From Inonotus obliquus (lineage: Eukaryota > Basidiomycota > Agaricomycetes > Hymenochaetales > Hymenochaetaceae), in NCBI GenBank assembly GCA_032164295.1, contig JAJHTX010000008.1, forward strand, positions 1,922,001-1,986,000: a stretch of DNA of 64,000 nt. Direction: 5' to 3'. Under the pieces are notes generated by a model. The model was not told the DNA's origin. It ran no database searches and saw nothing but the letters and a program-made list of their open reading frames with translations. Within the stretch, counting starts at the first letter, position 1. The number at the start of each line of letters is the position of its first letter. Positions 22,543-34,699 of the stretch are shown piece after piece. Both the position numbers and the translations under genes were made by a program.

Positions 22543-24453
22543 ATGGCGCTTCATCAGTTTGACTACATATTCGCCTTTGGTCTCATATTCGCTTTCCTCG
22601 ATGCTTGGAATATCGGAGCCAACGATGTCGCAAATTCGTTTGCCACCTCCGTCTCATCCAGGTCATTGACTATGAAGCAAGCTATGGTCATCGCCTCCAT
22701 TATGGAGTTCACGGGTGCAGTACTTGCTGGCTCTCGTGTCGCCGATACAATCCGGAATAAGATCATCGACGTCGATTTCTTTGAGTCCAATCCCTCCGTT
22801 CTCATGCTTGGGATGATGTGTGCTCTTGTTGGTTCCTCGCTCTGGCTTACCCTTGCGACAAGGATCGGTTTGCCGGTGTCTACTACGTGAGTCACTCCAT
22901 CCAGTTTTGCTTCCGTTGATTTTGCTAACTTCTTCCAATAAAGTCATTCCATCGTTGGTGGTATTATCGGTGTTGGTATTGCTGCCATTGGTGGAAACGG
23001 AATCCATTGGGGTTGGGATGGTGTCAGTCAGATCTTTGCTGCCTGGTTCATTGCGCCTGGTATCTCAGCAGCCTTCGGTATCATCGTATTCGGAATCACA
23101 AAGTATGGAGTCCTTGAGCGCAGCAGACCACTTCACAACGGCCTTTATATGATTCCACTCTACTTTGGTGTTACGGCAGCCATTTTAACCATGGTTATCG
23201 TCTGGAAAGGAGGTATGTCCTATTAAACCCTGTCATCTCTTTTGTAAACTCACATTGAGACCTAGCTGCATCACTCGACCTCGACAACTGGAGCTCCGGA
23301 CAGGTTCTTGCTTGTATATTCGGTGTCTCCGGAGGTGTAGTCCTTCTTTACGGTGTTTTCCTCTTGCCGTTCCTCTACCGTAGGCTCGTGAAGGAGGATT
23401 GGAGGTTGAAGGATTGGGAGGTCGTCAAGGGACCTATGCTCTGGTTCAGAGGCGAAGTTCCTCCGATTCCTGAAGGTCACGTCAGACAAGTTGTGCAGGA
23501 TTACTACCGCGGACATGGGAATCCCAATCTGAATCCCGTGCTCGCTGCACACCTCCCTTCTGAACCGGACACTGCGTCTGGATCAGCCGACATCGAAAGT
23601 CACGAAAAGAAGGGTGAGTATATTTTGATTACTAAAACTGGCTTGTGAGCTCAACGAGCTTTGAATAGGTGTATCCCCGAATCCGGAAAATCAAGAACCT
23701 CTCAGCATCGAGGCCAAGAGTAAACTCGAGGCCACAACGCAACCGATATTCACTGTACAAGGTCTCTACTCGCGGGCTAAGTATTTCTTCTTCCGCGGTG
23801 TCGAACGAGATATCGTCTCGGAACAACTAGGTACAAATGATAAACCTCACGGCTTCGCTGCTAGTTTTCTCGCCAAGGATATCGACAAGATTCATCTGCC
23901 GGTTAAGCACTACGATAACAAGACGGAACATCTTTATTCGTTCTTGCAAGTCATGACCGCTTCGACCGCCTCGTTTGCTCATGGTGCTAACGATGTCTCC
24001 AACGCCATCGGTCCACTTTCTGCTATCTACCTTATCTGGTCGACGGGCGAGACACAATCAAAAGCACCTGTCCCTATTTGGGTTCTCGTCTTTGGTGGTG
24101 TTGCGATTTCGATTGGTCTTTGGACGTACGGATATAACCTAATGAGGAATCTTGGGAATCGTCTTACCCTACATTCTCCTTCGCGTGGATTCTCGATGGA
24201 GTTGGCCGCAGCTATCACCGTCATTCTCGCTACGCGTCTCTCTCTTCCTGTATCGACAACTCAATGTATTACGGGTGCTACCGTCGGTGTTGGGTTGTGC
24301 AGTGGGACGCTCAAAGCTATCAATTGGAGGATGATCGCGTGGATATACTTTGGTTGGTTGATCACCTTACCCATCGCTGGACTGGTTAGTGGGTGTTTAA
24401 TGGGTATCATTATCAACGCTCCCAGATGGGGATTACCTGTCAACGAAGCGTGA
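22543..24453 (+). CDS. PHO89: PiT-family phosphate permease (PHO89-like)
   Basis: Four exons (22543-22886, 22944-23212, 23266-23613, 23669-24453) give 581 residues. Two inverted PiT halves are visible: GANDVANSFATSV at about residue 25 with the first GLPVSTTHSIVGG, and FAHGANDVSNAIGP with LSLPVSTTQCITGA in the last exon. About a dozen hydrophobic segments surround a large hydrophilic central loop. The family takes up inorganic phosphate with sodium or protons across the plasma membrane and is usually induced by phosphate starvation. A CACGTT hexamer at 22392-22397 is the only possible Pho4-type site noted and is weak evidence. No truncation seen. Confidence 0.95.
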
Positions 24454-24878
24454 AGAGGGTCATGTTATTGGAATGCGGAGGTTGTTGATTTTTTGTCCGT
24501 TGCTCCGATTCGTTCTTTCTTTCTTTTTGATGGTATTTATACTTCGACACAGAAAGGCAATGTAGTTTGGCGCAAAAGTCGTTACCACCCCTCAGAATAT
24601 TTTGTTTACGCCTTTGATTGTTAGTGTTAGTTGACGTGGACCGATGTATGTTACTGGTGGAGATACATCTATTTTATTAATTCACTTAGACCGAGAGTAA
24701 ATGAATACTAACTCAAGGATGTTTCGTTTGAGTGCAGTTACTGGCGAGGAACGTTGTTGACTATCTGCCTGTCATCCAATCTCCTCACACTTATAGGCAT
24801 GCACATTACTGAGGATTTAAACTCGCATTGCCTGACTAGTTTTCTACTTGCAACTCAGACTATCCATCTACTTGCAGA
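24454..24878. other. Intergenic region
   Basis: The T-rich 3' flank of the phosphate permease, then the upstream region of the peptide-precursor relic. Nothing else recognisable. Confidence 0.4.
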
Positions 24879-25075
24879 ATGAAATCTTTCAACGCACACC
24901 TCTCGCTCCTCCTTGCATCCCTCGCGGTTGTCAGCCGATTCCTATTCCAACCGACGCAGACTGCTCCGAGAATCCTCAACACTGTCTTGTGAAGCGCGAG
25001 CCGGTTTCAACTCCGATGCCAGCACCCCAGGATGCCGATTGCTATGCGAGTTCTCACTCTCCTAAACATTCCATG
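24879..25075 (+). pseudogene. Third copy of Kex2-type cysteine peptide precursor, broken
   Basis: The ATG at 24879 opens a signal peptide like that of the 11784 gene (MKSFNAHLSLLLASLAVVS). One base is then missing relative to that copy, so the IPIPTDADC...PQHCLVKR unit is in another frame and the original frame stops at 24990-24992. The second unit is cut short: DNA jumps from the DADC codons to sequence that lies after the stop in the other copies, at a shared CGATTGCT. This copy lies 13 kb away on the opposite strand, so it moved independently of units A and B. Confidence 0.55.
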
Positions 25076-25396
25076 TTGAACTTGGAGATGAGTGTTTTCT
25101 CTCTAGGATATTTCCTCGCCCGCAGCTTCACGCACAATGTGCTGTTACATTTCAGAAATGCTTGCCGTAGTTTTGATGAGCAGCCGTAATCACCATGTTG
25201 ACCATAACCATATGTAAAGGATACCATGCGTCGTTCTCGGTGCGCTTTTCATATTTCAAAGTTTTATTACTATTCGTCAATTTATCAAACTATCACATAT
25301 TCGGTTCCCAATAAAGACAGAAACTTGAAACAATATACGATTTGAATCATTTGACTCGGGCTCCCTTTGTCGAAAGGGCTTGCGAGGTTTAAGAGC

Positions 25397-25849
25397 CTAA
25401 GAGCAGCAGAAGCGGATCTGCGTCGAACCGCACTTCTCATTCGAGGAAATGCATTTGCCCCAGTCGTGACCGTCAGGAGTCTGAGCAGAAACGACATTGG
25501 CGCTATAAATCAAAGAATCAGGAATGTGTGTCTATTAGGAAGGGGTGATTGTACTGACGAGTTGTCGCAAATAACGTGAGATCCTTGGGCGTAGCCTCCA
25601 CCGCAGATACTACCGCTCTTGGAGTCGATAACACCACAGTCATTGGCGACAATAACAGAACCTCCCTGTAAGAAAGTCGTTAATGATGATTGATGGCTCG
25701 GTGACGAATGGTGAAAGAGAACGAACGTTCGCTGTGTTACCGAAACCAACTTCACCACCGAGACCGCATACAGCAGAGACGCTTGAGGCACTGGCAAGAG
25801 CGACAAGCGCAATAGCGATGGTCTGAGAGATGAATTTTGAGTTGAACAT
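25397..25849 (-). CDS. Small secreted protein with eight cysteines
   Basis: Three minus-strand exons (25727-25849, 25559-25665, 25397-25502) separated by introns of 61 and 56 bases give 111 residues. A signal peptide (MFNSKFISQTIAIALVALAS...) is followed by a Gly-rich mature chain with eight Cys in the order C, C, C, C, C, C, CC, the last pair in RFCCS at the extreme C-terminus. The even number and spacing suggest four disulfides, as in fungal small secreted effectors or antimicrobial-type proteins. I do not recognise the family; the cysteine spacing is not that of hydrophobins. The inner ATG (25849) is chosen because it starts the hydrophobic signal directly; an upstream in-frame Met exists at 25897. 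Confidence 0.75.
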
Positions 25850-26733
25850 TGTGATTTGTGAGGAGATGTTAGAGGCGATTGTAGTACTGGTTATCACTTT
25901 CGTTGTTGAGGAATTGTGATGACTTTTTTGTTGCCCAATTCCGATGGTCTTTTATACCTTGTCTCCAGGAATAAGAAATTAAATAACAAGCAAGGAGAAA
26001 GGACATACCTCCATGTTTAACGGATATGCGGCGCGACATAGGCGCATATGTTGTCCATCTGAGACCGTAGAATGAACAGTGCCCAGTTATTTTTAGGCGA
26101 TGCTAACGCTTGTGCGAGAGAGCAAAGCGCCTTTAGGAAATATCTGGATTTAGCAATGTTTCAGTCTCCTCGTGATGCGCAAAGCCGCCTTGAAAAGCCA
26201 TGAGAAGAGTACCCTAGGCTCAGTATAGTTTAGGAACGGCCAGGACGAATGCATGTTCTGGTGTGCCTTGTGGAAAATAAATTCGTTACGTTACGGTATG
26301 GAGCAGACTGAGAATAGATGGGTCGACCATGATATACAGACTCGATCGGATAAACAGTAATAGCATCCATAAATATGCATCAAATGCTCATGCGTCGAAA
26401 CAAGATCGGAGAGGCCAGGAATTGGTCCGATAAAATAAGCAGCAGAAAAGAACTGTCCAGGTGTGAACAAATACATTCTCAAAACAGGCGGAACGTCGAC
26501 GACAAGTGGCAGACGGGACGAATAGACAATAGTCATACAAAGAATGCGCGTAAAATGCTTCGTGGTAAGAAGAAATCGTTGAAAGGGTGTAATCATAAGT
26601 GCTATGGCGGCGCGACGATCGTTCCGTATAATCCGAACCGACGCTTTCCTTACGGGGCAACGGTAAGGCGGAGCAAAAGGCGGACTCCATTGCAAATGAA
26701 GCGCACCTTATTGAAATGGTGGGTTTCACATCA
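25850..26733. other. Intergenic region
   Basis: Promoter side of the 8-cysteine protein and 3' side of the next minus-strand gene. Overlapping frames on both strands near 26290-26774 show no domain and no consistent splice signals. Confidence 0.4.
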
Positions 26734-27631
26734 TTAGAAGCCTCCGAGGCAGCCTTCATCCTCCTGGATCGCATATGGACTTTGCTTAGTGCTTACACCG
26801 TGCCGGTCGCGAGCCGGGCTGCCACGGACTCGGCTACGACTCCGCGAGCGCTGACGCGTCGGAGACGAAGGCGATCGACGGATGGAACGAGAGTTACGTG
26901 TAGGTGACCCTGAACGGTATAAAGGTTGCGACACAGAGACTCCAGAAGAATTTGGAGATGAATGAGGATATGGAAGGAAGGCCAGTTGTGCGGGATCTGC
27001 TTTGGGAGAGAGTCGCAGCGATGAACTCGACATAGAACTAGAAGCAGATGGAGCACCAGATGAAGAGAGCCAACTACGAGATGTCGAGGGAGAGAATGGA
27101 TCATTGAGGAAGGAAGAACTGGAAGAATAACCATTGTCCGACTCTTCCGATGTATCTGAAATGTCCAGGATAAGAGAAGGAGGATTCGATGGGTCTGGGC
27201 GGCTTCATTAGTACCAAGTTGCTTACGGCAAGAGTTGGCTTACCATTACCAGTTTCGTCCATGAGAAAGCCTACCACTTTTGCACAAGGATGACAGTGAT
27301 CACCCCGTCGCAGGGTAGCTGATTGTGGACTAATGTAATTGGCATCCAAGTCCATGCCAGTGTTTTGTTGCGTTTCATCTTGCTGATAGGTACGACCAGG
27401 ACAGCCACGCTCGGGAAGAGCACAAGCGTTTGGCTTTATTCTGATGGGAGAACGGTCATAGTCATCAGGACTATGAGCGATGTGCATTCGGGTGAGAGCA
27501 TCGGGGTGATTCGGAAAATGGACTTTATTCGACCTCGTGTTTATGCGAGAGAGACCACCTTCATGAAAGTTTGGCGAGTCGCTATCGTCTGAGGTGCCAA
27601 AGCGTTTAAGAATTGGACGTGGATAAGGCAT
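26734..27631 (-). CDS. Conserved-looking hypothetical protein, Ser/Arg-rich tail
   Basis: Two exons (27244-27631, 26734-27155) with an 88-base intron give 269 residues. The N-terminus reads MPYPRPILKRFGTSDDSDSP and soon has KVHFP, an RVxF-like motif of the kind that docks protein phosphatase 1. A CHPCAKVVGF segment sits before the splice. The second half is Ser-rich with SR and SP dipeptides (RQRSRSRSRVRGSP), typical of phosphorylated nuclear or cytoskeletal regulators. The splice joins GND to TSEESDNGYSSSSS in frame, which supports the model. Function unknown; the phosphatase link is only a motif-level suggestion. Confidence 0.65.
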
Positions 27632-28371
27632 GAGATGTTAGGGGGGGGAGTTGCCGCTGTATACGCAAGGGACAATTCAGACAACATGGGACTGCGTGGG
27701 TATAAGTAAGGTGAAAAGGAGGATGGGCAGGCATGGTGACCGTCGGGAACAGAGATGAGGGACGAGAGAAATTGACGAGAATGCCACCATGTGACTTCCA
27801 AATGTGGTGTGTGAGGCCCATCGATGCTAAGCTTGCTTTCATTTTTACCAACGCTATTTGAGAGTAATATTACTGTTGGACGATAGGTGAGTTGGTTCGC
27901 CGCATGTGTTTGCATTGGATCAAGGAGAGCTCACCTGGTGACTCACACTGTGGACGTACTTGCGCTTAATCCGTGGTCAGCAGCCCAAACGCACTCCACC
28001 ATCTTCGCCAATTTCGTTTGCTTCCGCAATTCATTCCAAGGTCCGTCGAGTCTTATCTCCTCTTCCAACTCCTTGTATGGAATACGCTGACTCAAGCGAT
28101 GAGGTGTCTGTCCCCCTGACTCTCGCCCTGCGTCTCATCTCCGAGTTCGCCTTGATCATTAAACTATACCCTTGCCTTCAGTCAGTTCCTGCCCTGCTTT
28201 GTATGTTGGTAGATTGCATTGCACAGAGTCCAAGTTGATCGTAAATCACTCAAGAGTTAGTCGACTTATCTGAAGGTCATCGAGTCTGCTTGCCAAGCCA
28301 ACCCAGGTACATCACGTGATTTAATATTCTGAACTGCGCGTCCAAAGTTTGCGTGTCTCTCTCTCGAGGCA
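27632..28371. other. Divergent intergenic region
   Basis: Lies between the start of the minus-strand Ser/Arg-rich gene and the plus-strand HAD gene and should hold both promoters. Short frames here lack domain support. A 9-G run occurs near 27642. Confidence 0.4.
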
Positions 28372-30347
28372 ATGGTACGCCCGATCACGCCTTGTCCTCT
28401 ACTCCCATCAGCAGGCCATCTTCTTTCATCAACACGCGCCTATGCATCCTTGGTCTACTTCTCGAAACGATATCATACTCATAACATGTATAGGAGATAC
28501 TCAAGAGAACGCTACGCGTCAAATGCACGAGAACACGAAGCGGAAATGCGCAGTCCGCGACATCGACAGCATTATCACACGCAGCGTGATTACAGTGAAG
28601 AGTACGAAGTAGATGCCCGCCGTGAGGATTTCTCACGTTATGAGAATCACCGTTTGCATGACGGTCCACACTACCCCTCTCGTTTTGTTGAGGAGGCCCA
28701 GCATCGATGGTCGGATTATCCTCTTCAAAGATCCTATGTCCAGGACGAAGAAGTGAAGGCACAGGAGATTTTTCGTACACGACACCCTCGAAATGAGACA
28801 TCGACGTATCTCGTGGGTCCGTCAAGAACTTTACTCCCTCGACAGTTACGTTTCGAATCACCGCCTCCAGATCCTATCCCTTCATCACCTTCAACCGAAT
28901 ATCTCAGGATAGCTTTAGAACCGTCCAAATCAGTACCCTCTCCTCCACGGAAGCTGATTATCTTAGATCTAAATGGCACATTACTCATTCGCGCACGTTC
29001 TCTTGGTACAATTTATCCTCGTCCCTTCATGGCTTCATTTCGTGATTTTCTTTTCTGTCCTGCAACCAGACAATGGTTAGACGTTATGGTATGGTCAAGC
29101 GCTCAGCCTCACAATGTTGAACGGATGGTCCGTCGATGCTTCTTTGATTCGCGATTGGGGCCAGTACCAGGGAGTCCTGATTCTGAGGAAGTAGAAGAAT
29201 CTGACTTGAAAGAAAGGGAGGATGACAAGTGGGATGGAAAGCTGGTTGCCGTTTGGGCTCGAGACACTCTAGGTCTCTCTCAGGAGGAGTATTGTACGTC
29301 AGTCCTACATTCCGTTACCGCCTTTAACAATGATTATCAAATTACGTAGCGAGAAAATCCAAGACGACGAAAAATCTGGAAAAGCCCTGGTCCATGCTCC
29401 CAGGTAATCACAGTGCACGAACAAGTGTCTTGCTAGATGATTCCCCTAGGAAGGCGCGCTTACAGCCTTACAACCATATCTGCGTCAGCGAATATTCCAC
29501 TCGGCAACGCGATCACGACATGGGTCTTAAGAGACTTTTGCGAGAACGAGAGGAGCTGGAACGAGAGGAGCTAACCAAGAGGTCTGCGAAAGGAGATCAC
29601 GCAGAAGAAGATAAATTTGGAGAGGAAACTCTGGTAGCGCACGCCTACGAAGCTGACGCGGAGGGATTGACTGAAAGAGAGAAGGCGCGTAAACAAAAGA
29701 AGGCAGAAAAGAAGAGACGATTACGAGAGAAGATCAATGCGGAGTTGGCGCAGCTAGAGCAGAACTCTGGGTATGACACGACACTTCTGTCAATAATCGG
29801 CATACTTGATGCACTCAAATATGAGAGTAACGTCGCGGGATGGATTCGCGCAGGCGGACTATGGGCCGGAAACGAACCGCCGTCTATCGAAAACATCGCA
29901 GAGCAGAACTTTTCGATGGAGGGGAGAGGGGAACGTGCGTCGTCGCCGACGATGGATCTGGAAGTTGGTGAGGAAGAACGGAAACGTGCGGTGAGCCCTC
30001 AGGCGAAACGGCAACGTTCATTCGGCTACGAACTTCCCGGAAGCATCGGTGGTGACGTGAAGAGGACAAGACCCAATTCAGAAGGAGTTGTTGCAGAGGA
30101 AGGAGCGCTCATCGTCGCTGGAAATGACGCACAGACAGTCGGAGCAGTCGCCTCTGGCAAGGAAACCTCAGCTGCACGTGCGGAATGTAGGGTTAATGAC
30201 GGTGAAGGTGACAGGAATGAGGAGGAGGAGGAAGTTGTAAAGATGTGGTTCGAAGATGAAACAACGTACGAAACATGGGTACAAAAAGGTCGGGAGGTGC
30301 TCAGACGATTAGGGATCGAAGAACGGGATAGCGTTTACGTCGACTGA
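28372..30347 (+). CDS. FCP1-homology (NLI-interacting-factor-like) HAD-family protein
   Basis: Two exons (28372-29293, 29350-30347) with a 56-base intron give 639 residues. The N-terminal 190 residues are Arg- and Tyr-rich and disordered in look. The FCP1 homology domain starts at LIILDLNGTLL (D199) and includes VMVWSSAQPHNV and SVLLDDSPRKARLQPYNH, the expected loop order of a HAD phosphatase. The second catalytic Asp of the DxDxT signature is Asn here (DLNGT), so classic phosphatase activity is doubtful unless this fungal subgroup works differently. After the domain comes a charged coiled-coil-like stretch (REREELEREEL, KARKQKKAEKKRRLREK) and an acidic tail. Related proteins act on RNA polymerase II CTD or on nuclear-envelope phosphoproteins. 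Confidence 0.85.
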
Positions 30348-30779
30348 CAATACCGTGGTCTTTCCATCGTTGCTTACAGTGCTCGTGCTTTCGCATCGTA
30401 TCTGCCGGTCTGGTCTTAGTTACGTATATCAGAACCGTCCGAATTTGTCTACCCATCTATTTCTATTGTCGTCATTGACATTCTACTCGTGCTTGACTGT
30501 CAGGCATGAGACAAACATTGCTGTGCTTTACGCTGTACGTCTGCTTTCATTCTGCAGTCCTATGTATGAATACCTCCAGACTCTTAGATTTTTGATTGTA
30601 TCAGACTGAACTGATGTTCTTCTTTATTGTTACGCATTCACGCATTATGAATTTTGACGAGAGAGAGAGAGAGATGTGCAACTCCTGAATCAGACACTGC
30701 TTCCAGCAATGATACAAGTCTTTTTTAACCATAAACTAGCTAGTTACAGATTAGCACTATGACATCAACTTCTACTCCA
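30348..30779. other. Convergent intergenic region
   Basis: Shared 3' flank of the HAD gene and the M64 gene. It holds a short (GA)n run at about 30659-30673 and nothing else recognisable. Confidence 0.4.
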
Positions 30780-33193
30780 TCATTCGGCTTCAACCGCACA
30801 CTGAGGAACCTCAATATTCACCGTAGATATCAAATAACCTCCCGGATCGACTCTAACCTCGTCGGTTATAAACTGGACATGTGCTGTGTACGTAGCCGGA
30901 GCACAATCGACACTAATAGAAGTCTGGTTGCCAAATTCTTCCAGATCAATTCCATTTTTCCTCCAGTCGATGATATACGCCTCCGCATGCTCGATGGGTT
31001 CTTTCCTAAACTGAGCTAAATCAAGCAACTTGAGTTCGATTGTCCTTTCCGATGAGGAAGGAGCACCAAGGTCGAAGCTGTCGACCAAGTCTATCCGTTT
31101 CAGAAGCGCGTGCCAAAGTCCCTCAATGCAGACTTTGCAAAATGTTGGAGTTGTGACTATCCGCATGAGACAACCTTCGTTCGTCGGTCGGTATGTAGTG
31201 ACATTGGTTTCAGACCACCTAGGGAACCTCAGCAACAGTCTTTACCCAGATTTCACATCGGGACTTACGTCGGGAAGGCGCCAATAAAACCGGTCGAATC
31301 GTTGAACCTAGATTGAGATGCGTCATGTAGTAAACGCCGATTTTCCCAAGAAAAGCATAAGTAGCACTTACTCGTCAGCGGCACCAAATTCAATGACCTC
31401 GATACTACAGAGCTGCGCGACGCCGATTAGTTCCGTGTTTCGAAGCTCCATGGCTATAGTATGGGTGCCAGCCTGTAGCGTTTCATTGATATGGATATCA
31501 TAATGCCATCGATCTAATCCGAGTCCTTCCTTCGGCTTCCAGTGAATATCCTTTCCATCCAATGTTATTTTGAGATCAGTCTCGTTCGGTATTCCAGAAA
31601 GAGAGAAGCGAATGATAAAGCGTGAGTACAGTCCTGATGAAGAAATTGGTGAGTATATGATGGAAGTTGATAGACTTTACATGATCACCTGACGAGCCGA
31701 AAGATAGGGTCCATGGGTCTGAATCGTTCAGCATAGCCCAAGAGTATACCTGGACGGGCATCACTGAACGCTCCTCGCGAGGCAGGGATTCAGACGCATT
31801 CGTAAGCCAGTGTTGCCATTTGAAAGGCCGGGTTAGGTTTGCAGCGTTCGGTCCATAATACGCGAAGCCTCCATCATACTCTTCCCCTTCTTGAATAACA
31901 GAATGACCCAGCTCGTGTCTGCGGTAACATCAGCATTCTCGCACGGCAGTATGCTAACCAGAACCTTCACCTCAATACTAGCGCTCCATTGGCGATAGAG
32001 GACGTAGTGACGCTGATGATGGCCCATGAGTCGCAAGATACAGGAGAACATGCTATCGCAAGACACACGTGAAACGCCCACCGAGTCCTGTCAGAAAGTT
32101 AGAAAAATTGTTGGTTGATGCCATCGATATCTTACCTCCATATAACGGATCATTTCCTAGGGGAAGAATGTGCACGTCAACGATGATTACTACGATGAAT
32201 ATTCACCCCGGCATACCCAAAAGGATCGGATAGTCACATTGATCACCCAACGATAGGCAAGCCGCATGTGCAACTTCAGGTTTCCCATAATAGACGGCTC
32301 GAAGCTCTGTCCCTTCGCGATAAAGACCAAAGGGAGTGCTAATACAGAGGCAGTCAGGGTACCTTCAAAACGGGAATGAAACTGTAGGCGAACTCGTTAG
32401 CTTCTCCACCAATGCCAATGCCACTCTAGATGCAAGTTCAGCGAGATCATTTGCATACAATCACCAGGGAAGTTTCCTACCTTGTTGCTTGGGGTAAATG
32501 CTGCCCAGAAGTTCAGCAGCGGTTTCACGGTTGCAAATGTCTGGTTATCCGATATATCGAAGGCGAGTCTTTTCGCATCTTCGAGGAATTTTCCCTTGTC
32601 TTCTTCTGTATCTTCACCCCTGCTTCATTTTTTAATAGCATGTAGAGTACTCGGAAGAGCTTACAGCCATCGCCAAAGAAGACCAAGTCAACGCGATTAG
32701 ACGATGGTCCAGAAGAACTGAGCGGGAAAACCTCCAGTGGTGGAACGGGTACCAGGGTACCCATTACTGGATCTAATGCGCCAGTTTCGAACGCCACTTG
32801 CTCTTCATAACTGGAATAGTGCGACTGCGGAAGAGGCAGGCCTGGTGCGACGAAGACAGGAAAAGACCATGATGCAATCGGACCGCAATGCGAAATCGCA
32901 GTCGCCCAAAGTAGGTCAATGTCATGGGAGAAGAATCGTGTATAATTCCCTTCCTCTGTACGTTCTCCACGAAAGAAAACGCCTGAAATTGACAAAAATT
33001 TGTCTCCGCCATTCAGCAGGTCCTTATGAAGTTGCGTTTCGCGAATGGAAACGAAGGAACAAGGGTCGAAAACAGATTTCGCAGCACGTAAACGATGTAG
33101 TTCTAGTTCATAAACGGATTTTGATCTCGACGCTGAGATGCAAGTTGCGGCAAGAAAAAGAGCAACAAGCCAGGGCATGGCCATTTCGCGCAC
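30780..33193 (-). CDS. Secreted M64-family metallopeptidase (IgA-peptidase-like fold)
   Basis: A multi-exon minus-strand gene. Exon 1 (32665-33193) starts with a signal peptide (MPWLVALFLAATCISASRS) and ends in SNRVDLVFFGDG, which splices into YTEEDKGKFLEDAKRLAFD, the standard M64 opening. Later segments read SGIGIGGEANEF and TPFGLYREGTELR. The zinc site ALVLRHELGHSVIQEGEEY, with the HExGH motif, is joined across an intron close to 31900. The C-terminal exons form beta-rich domains ending CAVEAE. M64 enzymes are secreted zinc endopeptidases; the name comes from a bacterial IgA protease, but fungal members probably digest other extracellular proteins. Exons between about 31240 and 32660 are only partly resolved, and the stretch near 32040-32150 is hard to splice cleanly. 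Confidence 0.82.
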
Positions 33194-34069
33194 TGGTAAA
33201 GCGGCAGCGGATAAGATACGCAGGAGCGCGCTTGAATTGAAACTCCGCTCTGACCAGCCCTAAGCATCCTAGCAACAATATTATGTAATTTCCATCCACG
33301 CCCTTGATGTGGTGATTGGCACGGCCTATCAAAAGTTCGTGCTTTCCCACGGTCTCGCTTAGCTTTGCCAGTGATCGACGCGTCGATTTCAGTGTCGCAC
33401 TTTTGGTTTTCACCTTTGTCCTCTTGAAATAATTTACACAATTGAAGGATTGATTTAGATTCAATACAGGGATATGTTTTTGAGGTCATTGAACACAATG
33501 GACAGTAAATAGAAGCAAAATAACAAATATTGAGCAAATTATGGCCAATTTTAGACATTTTCTTGAGAACTAGGCAACTTCTCCAATTTTTTTTCTGGAC
33601 AAAATGAAGAAAATCACTTGAAAGTACTGCAAATGCACTGAAACAGGTCAACTTTTTTGAATTCAGAGAGGAAAGAAGCATACATTTAGTGTGCATAAAC
33701 ATCACATGCCATTTTCCTTTTATTTGAGTGAGTCAGAGCTTCCATTATTACACAAAACTATTTGTTAGCATCACAACATTATCCATGAATGATAATGAGC
33801 AGAGTTCTGAGCTGATCGAATATATGCGGTCACGTGATTTAGCAGTCCTACATGAGAATGCTTTATCGAGACAAAATATGCCTCAAAGGAAGAAAAATTA
33901 CTATTTAAAGTATGGCGAGATGATATTCGATGTTTTACAGTCAGCACATTCATTGAGAGGAGGTTTAACGGGTCTGGTAAAAATTGATGTTGGATTGCTG
34001 TGTCGAGAGAGTGAGACACAAAGATCGACGCGATGAAGAGAACTACGTGCAGCTGAGCTCGGTATCAAG
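33194..34069. other. AT-rich gene-poor DNA
   Basis: Base composition becomes clearly more AT-rich than in the flanking genes. A plus-strand frame at 33728-34036 (about 100 codons, Met codon at 33728-33730) and overlapping minus-strand frames have no recognisable domain. A decayed element is possible, but no terminal repeats were found. Confidence 0.35.
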
Positions 34070-34270
34070 CCCGGTATCCCATTCTACGCTTACCCCATGC
34101 TACGGTACGGTCCCATCTACACCTTCCAGAATCCACCAGCACACCCAGAGAAACCGTCAGTCCCATTTCTCGAAGTACCGAATGCCGAGAGTACTGGTAC
34201 CGAGCGCCAAGAAACCCGGTACCGAGAATACCGAGAGTACCGAGTGCCGAGAAACCCGGTACCGAGACAA
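34070..34270. repeat. GGTACCGAG-rich minisatellite
   Basis: Degenerate head-to-tail copies of a roughly 40-base unit built from GTACCGAG and CCGAGAAACCCGGTACCGAG occur from about 34180 to 34265, with looser GGTAC(C/G) motifs before and after. GGTACC is its own reverse complement, so the array can pair with itself. Confidence 0.6.
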
Positions 34271-34699
34271 ATTGACAATTCAACATGCTCTTATAATATG
34301 GATCGGACGTCTCCCTCTCTGGTATTCATTCCTGATGGTTGGACTATGCATGCCGGTTCTTTGGGGAAGCTCAGGGTCAGTATCCATTAAGGTTTTCAGG
34401 TCCGGTAGTACCAGAAATGCATCGGTATCGTTTGGCAGGGGTTCAAATCTCTTGTCCTGAGGACTTTTCATCCAGGGGTACTATATGCTACGGTTTCATT
34501 AGTATCTTGTCCTCCCTAACCCTTTCTTGTTGTCCTCCTGATGGCGCTGCAATGTTCACTTTCCTTGTTACAATTTTCTTCAGACTTTTCTTTGTTTTGA
34601 TCTTTCTTTCTACTTTCTCCTTTTGGATTTATGAGCTAACTACGGTACAGTAGTATAAATATCTCCTCCTGTACGTAGTAGCTCTCCAGGTAATCTTAG

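Noticed and set aside
34430..34460. Possible tRNA B box (GGTTCAAATCT)
   Set aside because: No A box at the right distance and no cloverleaf can be folded from the flanks.
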